Below, piece after piece: positions 1 to 5,861 of a stretch of DNA of 9,226 nucleotides. The DNA is from Nitrospirota bacterium (GTDB taxonomy: Bacteria; Nitrospirota; Nitrospiria; Nitrospirales; UBA8639), in the NCBI GenBank assembly GCA_020355985.1, contig CP070628.1, forward strand, positions 394,487-403,712, written 5' to 3'. Within the stretch, counting starts at the first letter, position 1. Each line of letters starts with the position of its first letter. Position numbers and translations under genes: made by a program. Below the pieces are notes generated by a model that saw only the letters and a list, made by a program, of their open reading frames with translations, was not told where the DNA came from and did no database searches.

Positions 1-115
1 ATCTCTTAAAGCGCAAATTTTTCAAAAAGGATGTGGGTTTAGAACTTTGAAAGACTATCAGATAGATCCTGAGTTAGCTTATCGACCTTCCTTACAGCTT
101 ATTAAAGATTCATAG
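1..115 (+). CDS. C-terminal fragment of an unidentified protein
   Basis: An open frame enters from the left edge (first full codon at base 2) and ends at a TAG at 113-115, giving 37 residues with a mixed, protein-like composition (it ends ...LQLIKDS). The fragment is too short to recognise a family. A hairpin followed by a T-run begins right at the stop codon, which supports this being the true 3' end of a plus-strand gene rather than a chance open frame. No function can be assigned from what is visible. Confidence 0.5.
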   Translation, partial: SLKAQIFQKGCGFRTLKDYQIDPELAYRPSLQLIKDS

Positions 116-144
116 CAATTGCATCATGTTGTTAATTGCTTTTT
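114..144 (+). terminator. Rho-independent terminator after the left-edge gene
   Basis: AGCAATT at 114-120 is perfectly complementary to AATTGCT at 134-140, with a 13-nt loop between them, and a run of five T follows (140-144). The stem is AT-rich, so it may be weak. Its position directly at the stop codon of the plus-strand fragment, and before a convergent minus-strand gene, fits termination. Confidence 0.5.
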
Positions 145-227
145 CCCTGTGATCCGTTCCGAAACCTTCAAAATTTTTGATTGAAATTATTTGTCCTGGT
201 TCTTGTCTGGTCGAAGTTCATGAATTC

Positions 228-485
228 TTACTTGCAATGGCGGCGTAATTTCTTAATAACTTTCTCGGTTTCCATGACGGGTTTTGCTGGCCACATTGTT
301 AGGGTTGCGAGAAAGATACTTATAATCACTAAAAGCAGAAGGGTAGTTGTCGCATCTGGTCGATTGATCTGGTCGACGTATAATGTTTGAACGTTGGCCA
401 GAACTTGGTCAGCAGCGGAAGTGCCCCCTAAGAGCATCATGGTCATCATCGATCCTATGATCATTCCGCCAAATATTTTTAACAT
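228..485 (-). CDS. Small exported single-span membrane protein, unknown function
   Basis: An 85-residue protein that I do not recognise. Residues 1-24 look like a Sec signal peptide or a first membrane segment: a Lys at position 3, then a Met/Leu/Gly-rich hydrophobic core ending in TSA-A. A second hydrophobic stretch at about 48-64 (TTTLLLLVIISIFLATLTM) should span the membrane, and it is followed by a basic tail (KKLRRHCK) that would sit in the cytoplasm. If the signal peptide is cleaved, the topology is a short periplasmic segment (about 25-46), one helix and a cytoplasmic tail. The ATG at 485 is preceded by AAGGAG (493-498) with 7-nt spacing, a strong ribosome binding site that supports the gene being real. 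It converges on the left-edge gene, and no partner gene is adjacent. Confidence 0.75.
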   Translation of the reverse strand: MLKIFGGMIIGSMMTMMLLGGTSAADQVLANVQTLYVDQINRPDATTTLLLLVIISIFLATLTMWPAKPVMETEKVIKKLRRHCK

Positions 486-771
486 CAGGTTTCTCCTTTT
501 TAAATAATTGTAACTATGTACATCGACCGGTTTCTGAGCTATTGGAGCAGGTCTTCTTTTTCAACGTCGTCAATTAAGGATCACAGTATGCAGTGAGTGG
601 CCTAAATCCAACGTTACCTGAAGAGATATCAAGAGGGAAGGAGAGGCGTATATACCGCAAACGGGTTAGGTTTAAGGGATTTCTACGGTTATCAAAAGTT
701 GCAGGATTTTAGTGTTCTGTGTTGTGAAGAACGGTGGGCAGAGGAGGAAAAAGATTAGGGAAAGAAATGAG
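486..771. other. Intergenic region without a recognisable gene
   Basis: These 286 bases lie between two minus-strand genes. I see no open frame with a ribosome binding site on either strand and no RNA gene. It presumably contains the leader and promoter of the small membrane protein at 228-485 and the 3' end of the receiver transcript. A TACAAT on the minus strand lies a short way upstream of that gene's ribosome binding site, but it has no convincing -35 partner. Confidence 0.5.
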
Positions 772-1140
772 CTAGTCTTGAAGGGCTAATTGAACCATAG
801 AAACAAATTCGCTGAAATTGCAGGGTTTATCCAATATGGCAAACACTCCGGCCTTACGAGCCCGATGCTTATCCTCTTCGTTGAGATGCCCGCTTAAGAG
901 AATAACGGGAGATTCATTCGCAGGATTTTGGTGCAATTGGATTTGATCGATGAAGTCTAACCCTGTCAGAACAGGCATTTGATTATCAGAAATGATCAGA
1001 TCAGCCTGGTGTGTGGCTAACCATTCGAGGGCTTCCGAACCATTGCTCACTTCTATGCATTCTAAGTGTTGAGAGTCCAATACGAGGCTCAAGGCCTCGC
1101 GGGCACTAGTATTATCATCGACTAGCAGGACTTTTTTCAT
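772..1140 (-). CDS. Single-domain response regulator (CheY-like receiver)
   Basis: A stand-alone receiver domain of 122 residues that accepts a phosphoryl group from a histidine kinase and passes the signal by protein contact, since it has no output domain. With the ATG at 1140 as start, the acidic pair is D8-D9 (LLVDDN), the phospho-acceptor is D52 (IISDNQMP), the switch Ser is S83 (VILLSG) and the conserved Lys-Pro is K105-P106 (ILDKP). All expected active-site residues are present and the length is typical. An in-frame TTG at 1155 would add five residues, but GGAG at 1150-1153 lies 9 nt before the ATG and would be its ribosome binding site, so the ATG is preferred. No kinase gene is nearby, so the partner is unknown and could be a phosphorelay, chemotaxis-like or diguanylate system elsewhere. 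Confidence 0.93.
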   Translation of the reverse strand: MKKVLLVDDNTSAREALSLVLDSQHLECIEVSNGSEALEWLATHQADLIISDNQMPVLTGLDFIDQIQLHQNPANESPVILLSGHLNEEDKHRARKAGVFAILDKPCNFSEFVSMVQLALQD

Positions 1141-1325
1141 TTTTCCGTGCTCCAACTCTTGTGGAAATTTTCTAAATGTTACTCACCTATCCAACGGTAT
1201 ACGATTCCACCATACACGACAAAAGAAACGATTTGTCTATCCCCCTCTTGGACTATATTCGCGTCCTTCCAAGTACGGCTTGAGGCTTTTCGCCCTGGTC
1301 TTTGAATCTCGACAGAGGTGATTGA

Positions 1326-1598
1326 TTATTGTGAAGGGCCGGTAATGGCAGCACGGTAACCTTTAGCCTCCATACATCCCTCAAAAGTATAGACCTCTTT
1401 AGTTTTTTCCGTTGTTCCTGTTGTTAGCCAAGCGTTTTCACATTCCTCTTTATCGCGGGAAAATGTCGCTTTGCTGACACCTGGTTTGTACCACTTGATG
1501 GGAGTAGTTGAGCAACCGAAGGTTAAGAGCGTCATGAGCCCCAGACTTAGCCCCAACCCCAGTCTCTTGTTGGTTAATTTCAACTCCATAAGCCGCAT
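1326..1598 (-). CDS. Small lipoprotein with a two-cysteine C-terminal motif
   Basis: A 90-residue protein with an N-terminal basic and hydrophobic signal sequence (about 4-28) ending in LLTFGC. C29 is the probable lipidated cysteine, although F at -2 makes the lipobox imperfect. The mature part begins TTPIKWYKPG, then FSRDKEECENAW and FEGCMEAKGY. The spacing F..D...C with F..CM.AKG(W/Y) is a pattern I associate with many small uncharacterised bacterial lipoproteins, where the two Cys could form a disulfide in the periplasm. No activity is known for them to my knowledge. The start is uncertain: ATGs occur at 1598 and 1589 and neither has a strong ribosome binding site. It is co-directional with the receiver gene but separated by about 185 nt. 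Confidence 0.75.
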   Translation of the reverse strand: MRLMELKLTNKRLGLGLSLGLMTLLTFGCSTTPIKWYKPGVSKATFSRDKEECENAWLTTGTTEKTKEVYTFEGCMEAKGYRAAITGPSQ

Positions 1599-1621
1599 AA
1601 AGAGAAGATTGTAATGCCTTT

Positions 1622-1657
1622 TCCCTCAGCATTCAATCCATTGAAGGGGATGAGGGA
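1622..1657. repeat. Two-part imperfect inverted repeat upstream of the lipoprotein gene
   Basis: Outer arms TCCCTCA (1622-1628) and TGAGGGA (1651-1657) enclose inner arms TTCAAT (1632-1637) and ATTGAA (1640-1645) around a central CC. The side bulges are GCA and GGGGA. It lies 24 bp before the lipoprotein ATG and about 20 bp past the HEAT-repeat gene's stop. No T-run follows on the minus strand, so it is not a standard terminator. An operator or an RNA hairpin in the leader is possible. Confidence 0.4.
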
Positions 1658-1676
1658 TATTACGATTTTTGATGGT

Positions 1677-2447
1677 TTAGATCTCGGATTCAATTTGCTC
1701 AAGGCTCCATGTTGCCCAAAAATGGACATTGGGGGTCGGGTCTGTTTCCTTGGCCTGGCGGAGCGCGGGGATATCGGCGTGGCCTCCTAATTTGCCTAGA
1801 CGAAATGCTGCTTCAGATCGTACACCCACGTTAGAATCTTGAAGAAGGTGTGTGCGCATAACTGAAAGACCACGGGGATCCCCGAGTTCGCCTAGTCCTG
1901 CGATAGCGGTTTGACGAATCAAGGGATCAGGACTTTTGAGAGCCTGAATAAATAAAGTATAAGCAAATGGAAATTCAAACTGGGCGAGCGTTTGGATGAT
2001 CGAGAGTTGGGTGGCTTGTGTGGAGATGGGGAAGGCTTCTGCTAATACCTGCAGGACTTCTTCTGAAATAGTCGTTCGACTTAAGGCTAAAACGACAGCT
2101 TGTCGAACGGAATCTGATGAGTCGGAAACATGCTGGACTAAGCTTACAATAGCTTCGTTGGTGAGCGAGCTACCGAGGTTACCCAAGGCCCAGGTGCTCC
2201 ATTGCCGAACTTCCTCATCTGGATCAGATAAGGCCGCTACTAGGGCAGAAATGCTTTGAGGATCACTAATTTTGCCCAAAGATAATGCTGCTGTTCGTCG
2301 GGTATCAGGCTGGGGATCCCTTAATAAAATGATGAGTCGTTCGGTAATCCGGTCGGGAGGTTCTGGAGGTGTTTCAACTACACACCCTAGAAAAGTGAAA
2401 AGGCAAAGAGCCCCAATTAAGGTTGTGGGTCTTGAGAAGAAAGGCAA
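1677..2447 (-). CDS. HEAT-repeat lipoprotein
   Basis: A helical-repeat scaffold protein, probably anchored to a membrane by a lipid on Cys and facing the periplasm. Starting at the TTG at 2447 it has 256 residues. Residues 1-22 form a compact lipoprotein signal (basic/polar start, then LIGALCLFTFLGC, with C22 as the acylated residue), followed by a Pro/Glu linker (VVETPPEPPD). From about residue 32 to the end there are roughly six PBS-lyase/HEAT-like repeats with the pattern L.DP...VR..A...LG.(I/L), for example SDPDEEVRQWSTWALGNLG and DSNVGVRSEAAFRLGKLG. Such repeats bind other proteins; no catalytic motif is seen. The frame stays open to a TTG at 2516, which would overlap the tatA-like gene by 53 bp and give an unusual long, Cys-containing N-terminus. 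The 2447 start leaves a 16-nt gap after the tatA-like stop and gives a better signal peptide, but neither start has a good ribosome binding site. It is probably cotranscribed and translationally coupled with the tatA-like gene. Confidence 0.85.
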   Translation of the reverse strand: MPFFSRPTTLIGALCLFTFLGCVVETPPEPPDRITERLIILLRDPQPDTRRTAALSLGKISDPQSISALVAALSDPDEEVRQWSTWALGNLGSSLTNEAIVSLVQHVSDSSDSVRQAVVLALSRTTISEEVLQVLAEAFPISTQATQLSIIQTLAQFEFPFAYTLFIQALKSPDPLIRQTAIAGLGELGDPRGLSVMRTHLLQDSNVGVRSEAAFRLGKLGGHADIPALRQAKETDPTPNVHFWATWSLEQIESEI

Positions 2448-2463
2448 GTTAGGTAAGAAACAT

Positions 2464-3270
2464 CTACACGGAGCCGGAGGGTTCTTTTGGAGCCAATGGT
2501 TGTTTGGCTGCCTCAATTGACTCTTTCATTTCCAGCTCGGCGGCTTCCATTTCTGCTTGAATGGTCCGCATCTGAGGATCAATGGAATTTTTAATATCTG
2601 CTGCGGCATCCCTAAAAGTGCGTACTGCACTTCCCAGTCCTTCACCTAATGACTGCATATCCTGAGGGGCAGTTGTCGCCGCTTGGGCTTTACGGGCAGC
2701 CTGCTGGGCTTGGACCCGTGCTACGGCTTGTTTATTGACAATGGCTGAAGGCCGTTTTGCCAGTGGTTTAGCTTGGGCTCCTGGCGGTAATGGAGGATAT
2801 TGCGCAGAGGCGGTTGGTACCGGCTGTGCTTGTCGGTCTTCCATAGACATTGGGCTTGGAACTGTACTACTGGGTTGACTAGGGGCAGAGGTGGAAACGT
2901 TCGAGGCCTTGCTGGGTTGTTGAGCTGGTTTTGGCCCGGCACCTTGATAGAGCAAGGCCGCCGCTGTGCCTGGGGTCTGCTCTGGCCCTGGTTGGAAGGG
3001 TTGATTGGCTGCTTGTCCCACCTGAGGATTGTCGGGGGTTGATGAATGGGCCAAAGGTGTTGATGTGTCTCCGACAGACTCTCCGGTTTGAGGAGATGCC
3101 TCTGTATCATTGGGATCCATGGCAGAGGGTAAATCGGCGACCTCTTTCTTAAACCCTTTCAGGGCTTTCCCTACACCTTCACCAATTTGCGGCAACCGAC
3201 CCGCTCCAAAAATAATCAGGATAATCACTAAAATGATCATCAGTTCTGAGAACCCCATGGTGCCGAACAT
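2464..3270 (-). CDS. tatA: TatA/TatB-family translocase protein with long C-terminal extension
   Basis: A component of the twin-arginine translocation pathway, which exports folded proteins across the inner membrane. Residues 6-27 give the family core: GFSELMIILVIILIIFGAGRLP, with E9 in the membrane, the FG hinge (21-22) and LP. An amphipathic helix follows (about 28-47, GEGVGKALKGFKKEVADL). FG rather than GP at the hinge favours TatA over TatB. At 268 residues it is far longer than usual TatA (about 60-100) or TatB (about 100-170). Residues about 55-200 are low-complexity Pro/Gln/Ala/Ser. The end (about 208-255) returns to charged helix, and residues 208-232 resemble the amphipathic helix at 29-53. 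The ATG at 3270 has AAGGGG at 3278-3283, 7 nt upstream. A HEAT lipoprotein gene follows directly. No tatC lies in the window, so it could serve as TatA, TatB or both. Confidence 0.9.
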   Translation of the reverse strand: MFGTMGFSELMIILVIILIIFGAGRLPQIGEGVGKALKGFKKEVADLPSAMDPNDTEASPQTGESVGDTSTPLAHSSTPDNPQVGQAANQPFQPGPEQTPGTAAALLYQGAGPKPAQQPSKASNVSTSAPSQPSSTVPSPMSMEDRQAQPVPTASAQYPPLPPGAQAKPLAKRPSAIVNKQAVARVQAQQAARKAQAATTAPQDMQSLGEGLGSAVRTFRDAAADIKNSIDPQMRTIQAEMEAAELEMKESIEAAKQPLAPKEPSGSV

Positions 3271-3330
3271 GGCCTTACCCCTTCTTTAAATCAGGCAAAA
3301 ATCAAGATCTGTCAACACTCACCTTCAAAG

Positions 3331-3360
3331 ACTCTATCGTTCAAGATTGACGAGTGTCAA
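3331..3360 (-). promoter_or_regulatory. Putative sigma-70-type promoter for the tatA-like gene
   Basis: On the minus strand TTGACA (3360-3355) is followed after 18 nt by TAGAGT (3336-3331), a perfect -35 with a 4/6 -10. Transcription would start near 3324 and give a leader of about 55 nt before the ATG at 3270. A second TTGACA at 3315-3310 has only poor -10 candidates and would leave almost no leader. Confidence 0.35.
3347..3360. repeat. Short palindrome overlapping the tatA-like promoter
   Basis: TTGAC-GAGT-GTCAA is an inverted repeat with 5-bp arms and a 4-bp centre. It overlaps the putative -35 of the minus-strand promoter and sits in the only intergenic gap between the divergently transcribed tatA-like gene and the plus-strand genes, so it could be an operator. 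The heptamer TCAAGAT also occurs twice close by (3302-3308 and 3341-3347). This is a short motif and could be chance. Confidence 0.3.
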
Positions 3361-3454
3361 CCCAAATGCGGTAGGCTATACCCTTGTCTTATAAGGACGT
3401 ACCTTCTGCCATTGGGTTTTGGCAATCTTCTTGAAGAAAGTGGATTGTTGTCTG

Positions 3455-3931
3455 ATGTCTCTTCTTTCACCCCCACAAATTCCGCTCTTTCGGATTACCC
3501 TATTTTATGGACCGGAAACGATTGAAGGTGCATCTGACACAATTCACTGTGTCTTTAATGTCAAAAAACGATCTTGGAAAGGTGGGGTACAAGTCGGAGT
3601 TCTTATCGAGAGAAATCAAATCAGACGGTTGGAGAAAAAACTTGCATTTCTGTCATGGATTGAAGAGCATCTTCAAATTATACCCAGCGATAAAAGAGAA
3701 GCCTATGTAAAGCTAGGGTACGATTTATTTATCCAATTCATCTGTTTCCACAAGTTAGAAACCTTTATTCAGCAAGGCATTAAACAGGAAAATGCCCAGG
3801 TCTCGGCGGGTTTTCTCATTTCGGAAACGGATGAGGCGATTCAACGAGAGGCCGAGAAAATAAAGCAACAGATTATGGTCGAATTGGACGTAGAAGAATT
3901 TAAAAATGGGATAGAACCAACCTCGGCATAA
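3455..3931 (+). CDS. Unrecognised soluble protein of about 158 residues
   Basis: I do not recognise this protein. The open frame begins at a TTG (3419), but the first ATG, at 3455, is taken as the start; neither has a clear ribosome binding site, so the N-terminus is uncertain. No signal peptide or membrane segment is seen. The N-terminal half (about 10-60) reads as beta-rich (FRITLFYGPE, HCVFNVKKRSW, VQVGVLIERNQI). The middle is mixed helix (RLEKKLAFLSWIEEHL, YVKLGYDLFIQFICFHKLETFIQQGI). The tail is acidic and helical (about 125-150, EAIQREAEKIKQQIMVELDVEEF) and could pair as a short coiled coil. It is divergent from the tatA-like gene and about 110 nt upstream of the small secreted protein gene. 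It lacks recognisable catalytic motifs. Confidence 0.65.
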   Translation: MSLLSPPQIPLFRITLFYGPETIEGASDTIHCVFNVKKRSWKGGVQVGVLIERNQIRRLEKKLAFLSWIEEHLQIIPSDKREAYVKLGYDLFIQFICFHKLETFIQQGIKQENAQVSAGFLISETDEAIQREAEKIKQQIMVELDVEEFKNGIEPTSA

Positions 3932-4040
3932 ACGTTGTTGTCGTGTATACTGAATTTTATGAGAGAAGAAAATAAAAATCTTGGTGCTGGCGTATTACCA
4001 ATTGGTCTTTAGGGACACAGGGAAAAGGGGGTCACGCGTG
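3932..4040 (+). promoter_or_regulatory. Leader region of the small membrane protein gene
   Basis: This AT-rich gap contains TATACT at 3946-3951, a good -10 match, with TCGGCA (3923-3928) 17 nt upstream as a weak -35. A purine run AAAAGGGGG (4023-4031) ends 9 nt before the ATG at 4041 and serves as ribosome binding site. An in-frame TTG at 3981 would extend the protein by 20 residues but is less likely because it would bury this site inside the coding region. Confidence 0.3.
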
Positions 4041-4448
4041 ATGAAACAACCGCAGAGTTTTTTAACAGGTTCAATGAAACAAGGGACAAGTATGTTTATG
4101 GTTATCCTTTTCGCACTGGTTGTGGCATTTGGGGCACCAGGCGTCAGCTTGGCAGCTGAGGAAGAAAGTAGCCCAAGCAATGAGGCCGCTTTGGGTGTTG
4201 GAAGTTTTTTCTTAACATTGGTGTATACGCCTTTGAAGATGGCCTATGCCATTGGAGGGGGAATAGTAGGTGGTTTTGCCTATGCGTTGACTGGTGGTGA
4301 TGTTGAAACCGCTCAAGATGTATGGGAGCCAAGCGTGTATGGAACTTATATCATTACGCCGGACCATTTAAAAGGCAACGAACCTGTTCGGTTTGTTGGA
4401 GTTTCCGCCTACGAAGAAGAGGCGTATTTGACTGAAAGAGTGGATTAA
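4041..4448 (+). CDS. Small exported membrane protein with glycine-rich hydrophobic segment
   Basis: A 135-residue protein of unknown function. Residues 1-39 form a signal peptide: a polar and basic start, a hydrophobic core at about 18-30 (MFMVILFALVVAF) and a cleavage-like VSLAA. The mature part starts with an acidic/Ser stretch (EEESSPSNEAA) and continues into a long hydrophobic, glycine-rich region at about 50-85 (LGVGSFFLTLVYTPLKMAYA, then IGGGIVGGFAYALTGG), probably one or two membrane helices. A conserved-looking C-terminal part follows (VWEPSVYGTYIITPDHLKGNEPVRFVG), and I have an impression of having seen this layout in other uncharacterised bacterial proteins. A second ATG at 4074 would give a shorter signal peptide. 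The stop codon (4446-4448) lies only 4 nt before the proposed start of the PuuD-like gene, so the two are probably translationally coupled. Confidence 0.75.
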   Translation: MKQPQSFLTGSMKQGTSMFMVILFALVVAFGAPGVSLAAEEESSPSNEAALGVGSFFLTLVYTPLKMAYAIGGGIVGGFAYALTGGDVETAQDVWEPSVYGTYIITPDHLKGNEPVRFVGVSAYEEEAYLTERVD

Positions 4449-4452
4449 GTTC

Positions 4453-5217
4453 CTGCGTCCTTCAAATAAAATCGGAAAACCTGTTATTGGGGTTACCCCG
4501 GATTTCAACGCCGGCACTCGGAAAGATATGGGTGGCAAAGAGCCAACGTATTTTCTGCGAGCCAGGTATCTTCAAGCCATCCAAGAGGCAGGGGGCGTCC
4601 CATTGGTCTTGCCTCTCATTCAAGGGCGTGCCCAGCAGACATTTCTTTTACAGCGGTTGGATGGGTTACTTGTGACGGGAAGTGGGTCTGATCTTGCTCC
4701 CCAATTCTATGGAGAACGACAACGATATCCCTTTCAGCAGATGAGCAACGAGCGGGCACAATTGGAATTGGGTCTCTCGAAACTAGCCTTTGAGCATCAT
4801 GTGCCAACATTAGGGATTTGTGGAGGAATGCAATCGATGAATGTGGCCTTGGGTGGGACGTTGATTCAAGATATCCCCGGTCAGATTTCAACCAAAATTC
4901 AGCATATGCAAAAAAAATCAGCAGAAAAAACGGCGCATCTCGTTCACATTGAGCCTAAAACGTTGCTTCGACGGATTATCAAAAAATCCAGTATGCCCGT
5001 GAATAGTTCACACCATCAGTCCGTAAAAACCATCCCTCGTTCATTTCATATTAGTGCCCTGGCCCCAGATGGAGTGATTGAGGCTATTGAGGCGACGGGC
5101 CATCCTTTTTGGTTGGGAGTCCAGTGGCATCCAGAATTTCTCTTCCGCCAAGATGTTCTTCAAAAGCGACTGTTTTCGGCTTTTATCAAAGCTGCTCGTC
5201 ACTATGTCAGTAGCTAA
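4453..5217 (+). CDS. Peptidase C26 / gamma-glutamyl-GABA hydrolase (PuuD-like)
   Basis: A class I glutamine-amidotransferase-like hydrolase. Relatives cleave gamma-glutamyl amide bonds, as PuuD does in putrescine breakdown, but no putrescine genes are adjacent and the substrate here is unknown. Counting from the codon at 4453 (254 residues), the nucleophile is C123 in LGICGGMQ, with H226 and E228 in GVQWHPEF completing the triad. VNSSHHQ and the TGSGSDLAPQFYG loop are also family marks. The usual Arg of GxCRGxQ is Gly here. The characteristic first strand, KPVIGVTPDFN, is encoded in frame at 4477-4509, before the first ATG (4528). An in-frame stop at 4429 leaves no ATG, GTG or TTG in between. 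The start must therefore be a CTG (4453 or 4432) or ATT (4444, overlapping the previous stop codon), or the start codon is mutated. 4453 is a working choice; a pipeline would call 4528. Confidence 0.85.
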   Translation: MRPSNKIGKPVIGVTPDFNAGTRKDMGGKEPTYFLRARYLQAIQEAGGVPLVLPLIQGRAQQTFLLQRLDGLLVTGSGSDLAPQFYGERQRYPFQQMSNERAQLELGLSKLAFEHHVPTLGICGGMQSMNVALGGTLIQDIPGQISTKIQHMQKKSAEKTAHLVHIEPKTLLRRIIKKSSMPVNSSHHQSVKTIPRSFHISALAPDGVIEAIEATGHPFWLGVQWHPEFLFRQDVLQKRLFSAFIKAARHYVSS

Positions 5218-5299
5218 GGGCTAAAGGCTTCTACATAATTCCAGCCAAGCATTCTGCAATCGCAAAACAAAAAAGCGAAAAAAATTACGAGGACGAAGT

Positions 5300-5710
5300 T
5301 TATTGCGGAGCCGAGTCGTCGGCTTTGGCAGGTGGTGCGGTTTTAGCTTCTGCCGAAGCTGCAGGAGTTTCGCTAGCTGATACCTGTGTGGCAGGTTTTG
5401 CTTCGGGTTTAGCGGCAGGAGGAGCTGGCGGTTTAGGGGGCGGTTTGGGTTTCTCTGGCTTGATCCCGCCTTCCCAGTGGGGACCGGTATACATTTCTGC
5501 TGCTAAACCGGCTTCCTTCCATTTGTTTTCAAAATCAGCCGCAGCACGGTTGGGTGTATCACCGATTCCTACTCTACGGTTCCAAGGGTAGATACGGGGA
5601 GAAATCTGGCAGATGGACCCATCCTGACGCATGTACAGGGCAATGGGGTTCCCACGGTATGGCCCCAAAATAATATGCACTGTTCCGACTAATTCAGGGA
5701 GAGACTCCAT
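5300..5710 (-). CDS. Unrecognised protein with Pro/Ala/Lys-rich tail
   Basis: A 136-residue protein that I do not recognise. Residues 1-80 look globular and soluble, with short strands (LVGTVHIILGPYRGNPIALYM, DGSICQISPRIYPWNRRVG) and a helix (about 54-71, NRAAADFENKWKEAGLAA), then TGPHWEGG. From about 83 to the end it is low complexity: PEKPKPPPKPPAPPAAKPEA and further Ala/Pro/Lys/Ser, with an acidic end (DDSAPQ). Such tails can be flexible spacers or binding segments. No signal peptide or membrane helix is present. The ATG at 5710 has only a weak purine stretch upstream. It converges with the PuuD-like gene (82-nt gap) and lies 151 nt downstream of the PsiE-family gene, perhaps as a separate transcript. 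Confidence 0.7.
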   Translation of the reverse strand: MESLPELVGTVHIILGPYRGNPIALYMRQDGSICQISPRIYPWNRRVGIGDTPNRAAADFENKWKEAGLAAEMYTGPHWEGGIKPEKPKPPPKPPAPPAAKPEAKPATQVSASETPAASAEAKTAPPAKADDSAPQ

Positions 5711-5861
5711 AATTCACATCCATCAACATGCCATATGAAATGGGGGGTAATAGTGCCATAGCCCTTCGTGGAGCGCAAGGTAGATGGGAGCTGATAAGGA
5801 ATGGGAAAGAAAATTCCGTCTTCTCAAAAATAGCCGAGAATGACGAATGTGAGGTGAAAAT

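Noticed and set aside
181..390. 69-residue plus-strand open frame opposite the small membrane protein
   Set aside because: The minus-strand gene has a strong ribosome binding site and a sensible topology, while this frame has neither.
1266..1290. CCAAG/CTTGaGG hairpin followed by CTTTT, resembling a plus-strand terminator
   Set aside because: The stem is only 4-5 bp with a bulge, and no plus-strand gene precedes it; the local genes run on the minus strand.
1996..2520. Two plus-strand open frames opposite the HEAT-repeat gene
   Set aside because: The repeats on the minus strand are clear and in frame; the opposite frames are Cys/Ser/Arg-rich shadows.
2721..3110. 129-residue minus-strand open frame inside the tatA-like gene
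   Set aside because: It lies in another frame of the low-complexity Pro/Gln linker region. Its His/Pro/Gln-rich product has no start signal and does not look like a protein.
2464..3270. Low-complexity linker of the TatA-like protein as a mobile or tandem DNA repeat
   Set aside because: The bias is in amino-acid composition; no regular repeating unit is visible in the DNA.
5218..5299. Possible bidirectional terminator between the convergent PuuD-like gene and the Pro-rich-tail gene
   Set aside because: Only a CGC/GCG pair around an A-rich loop was found; no credible stem with a T-run.
5325..5591. 88-residue Gly/Ala-rich plus-strand open frame
   Set aside because: It is the antisense of the Pro/Ala-rich tail at 5300-5710, which produces artificial Gly/Ala repeats.
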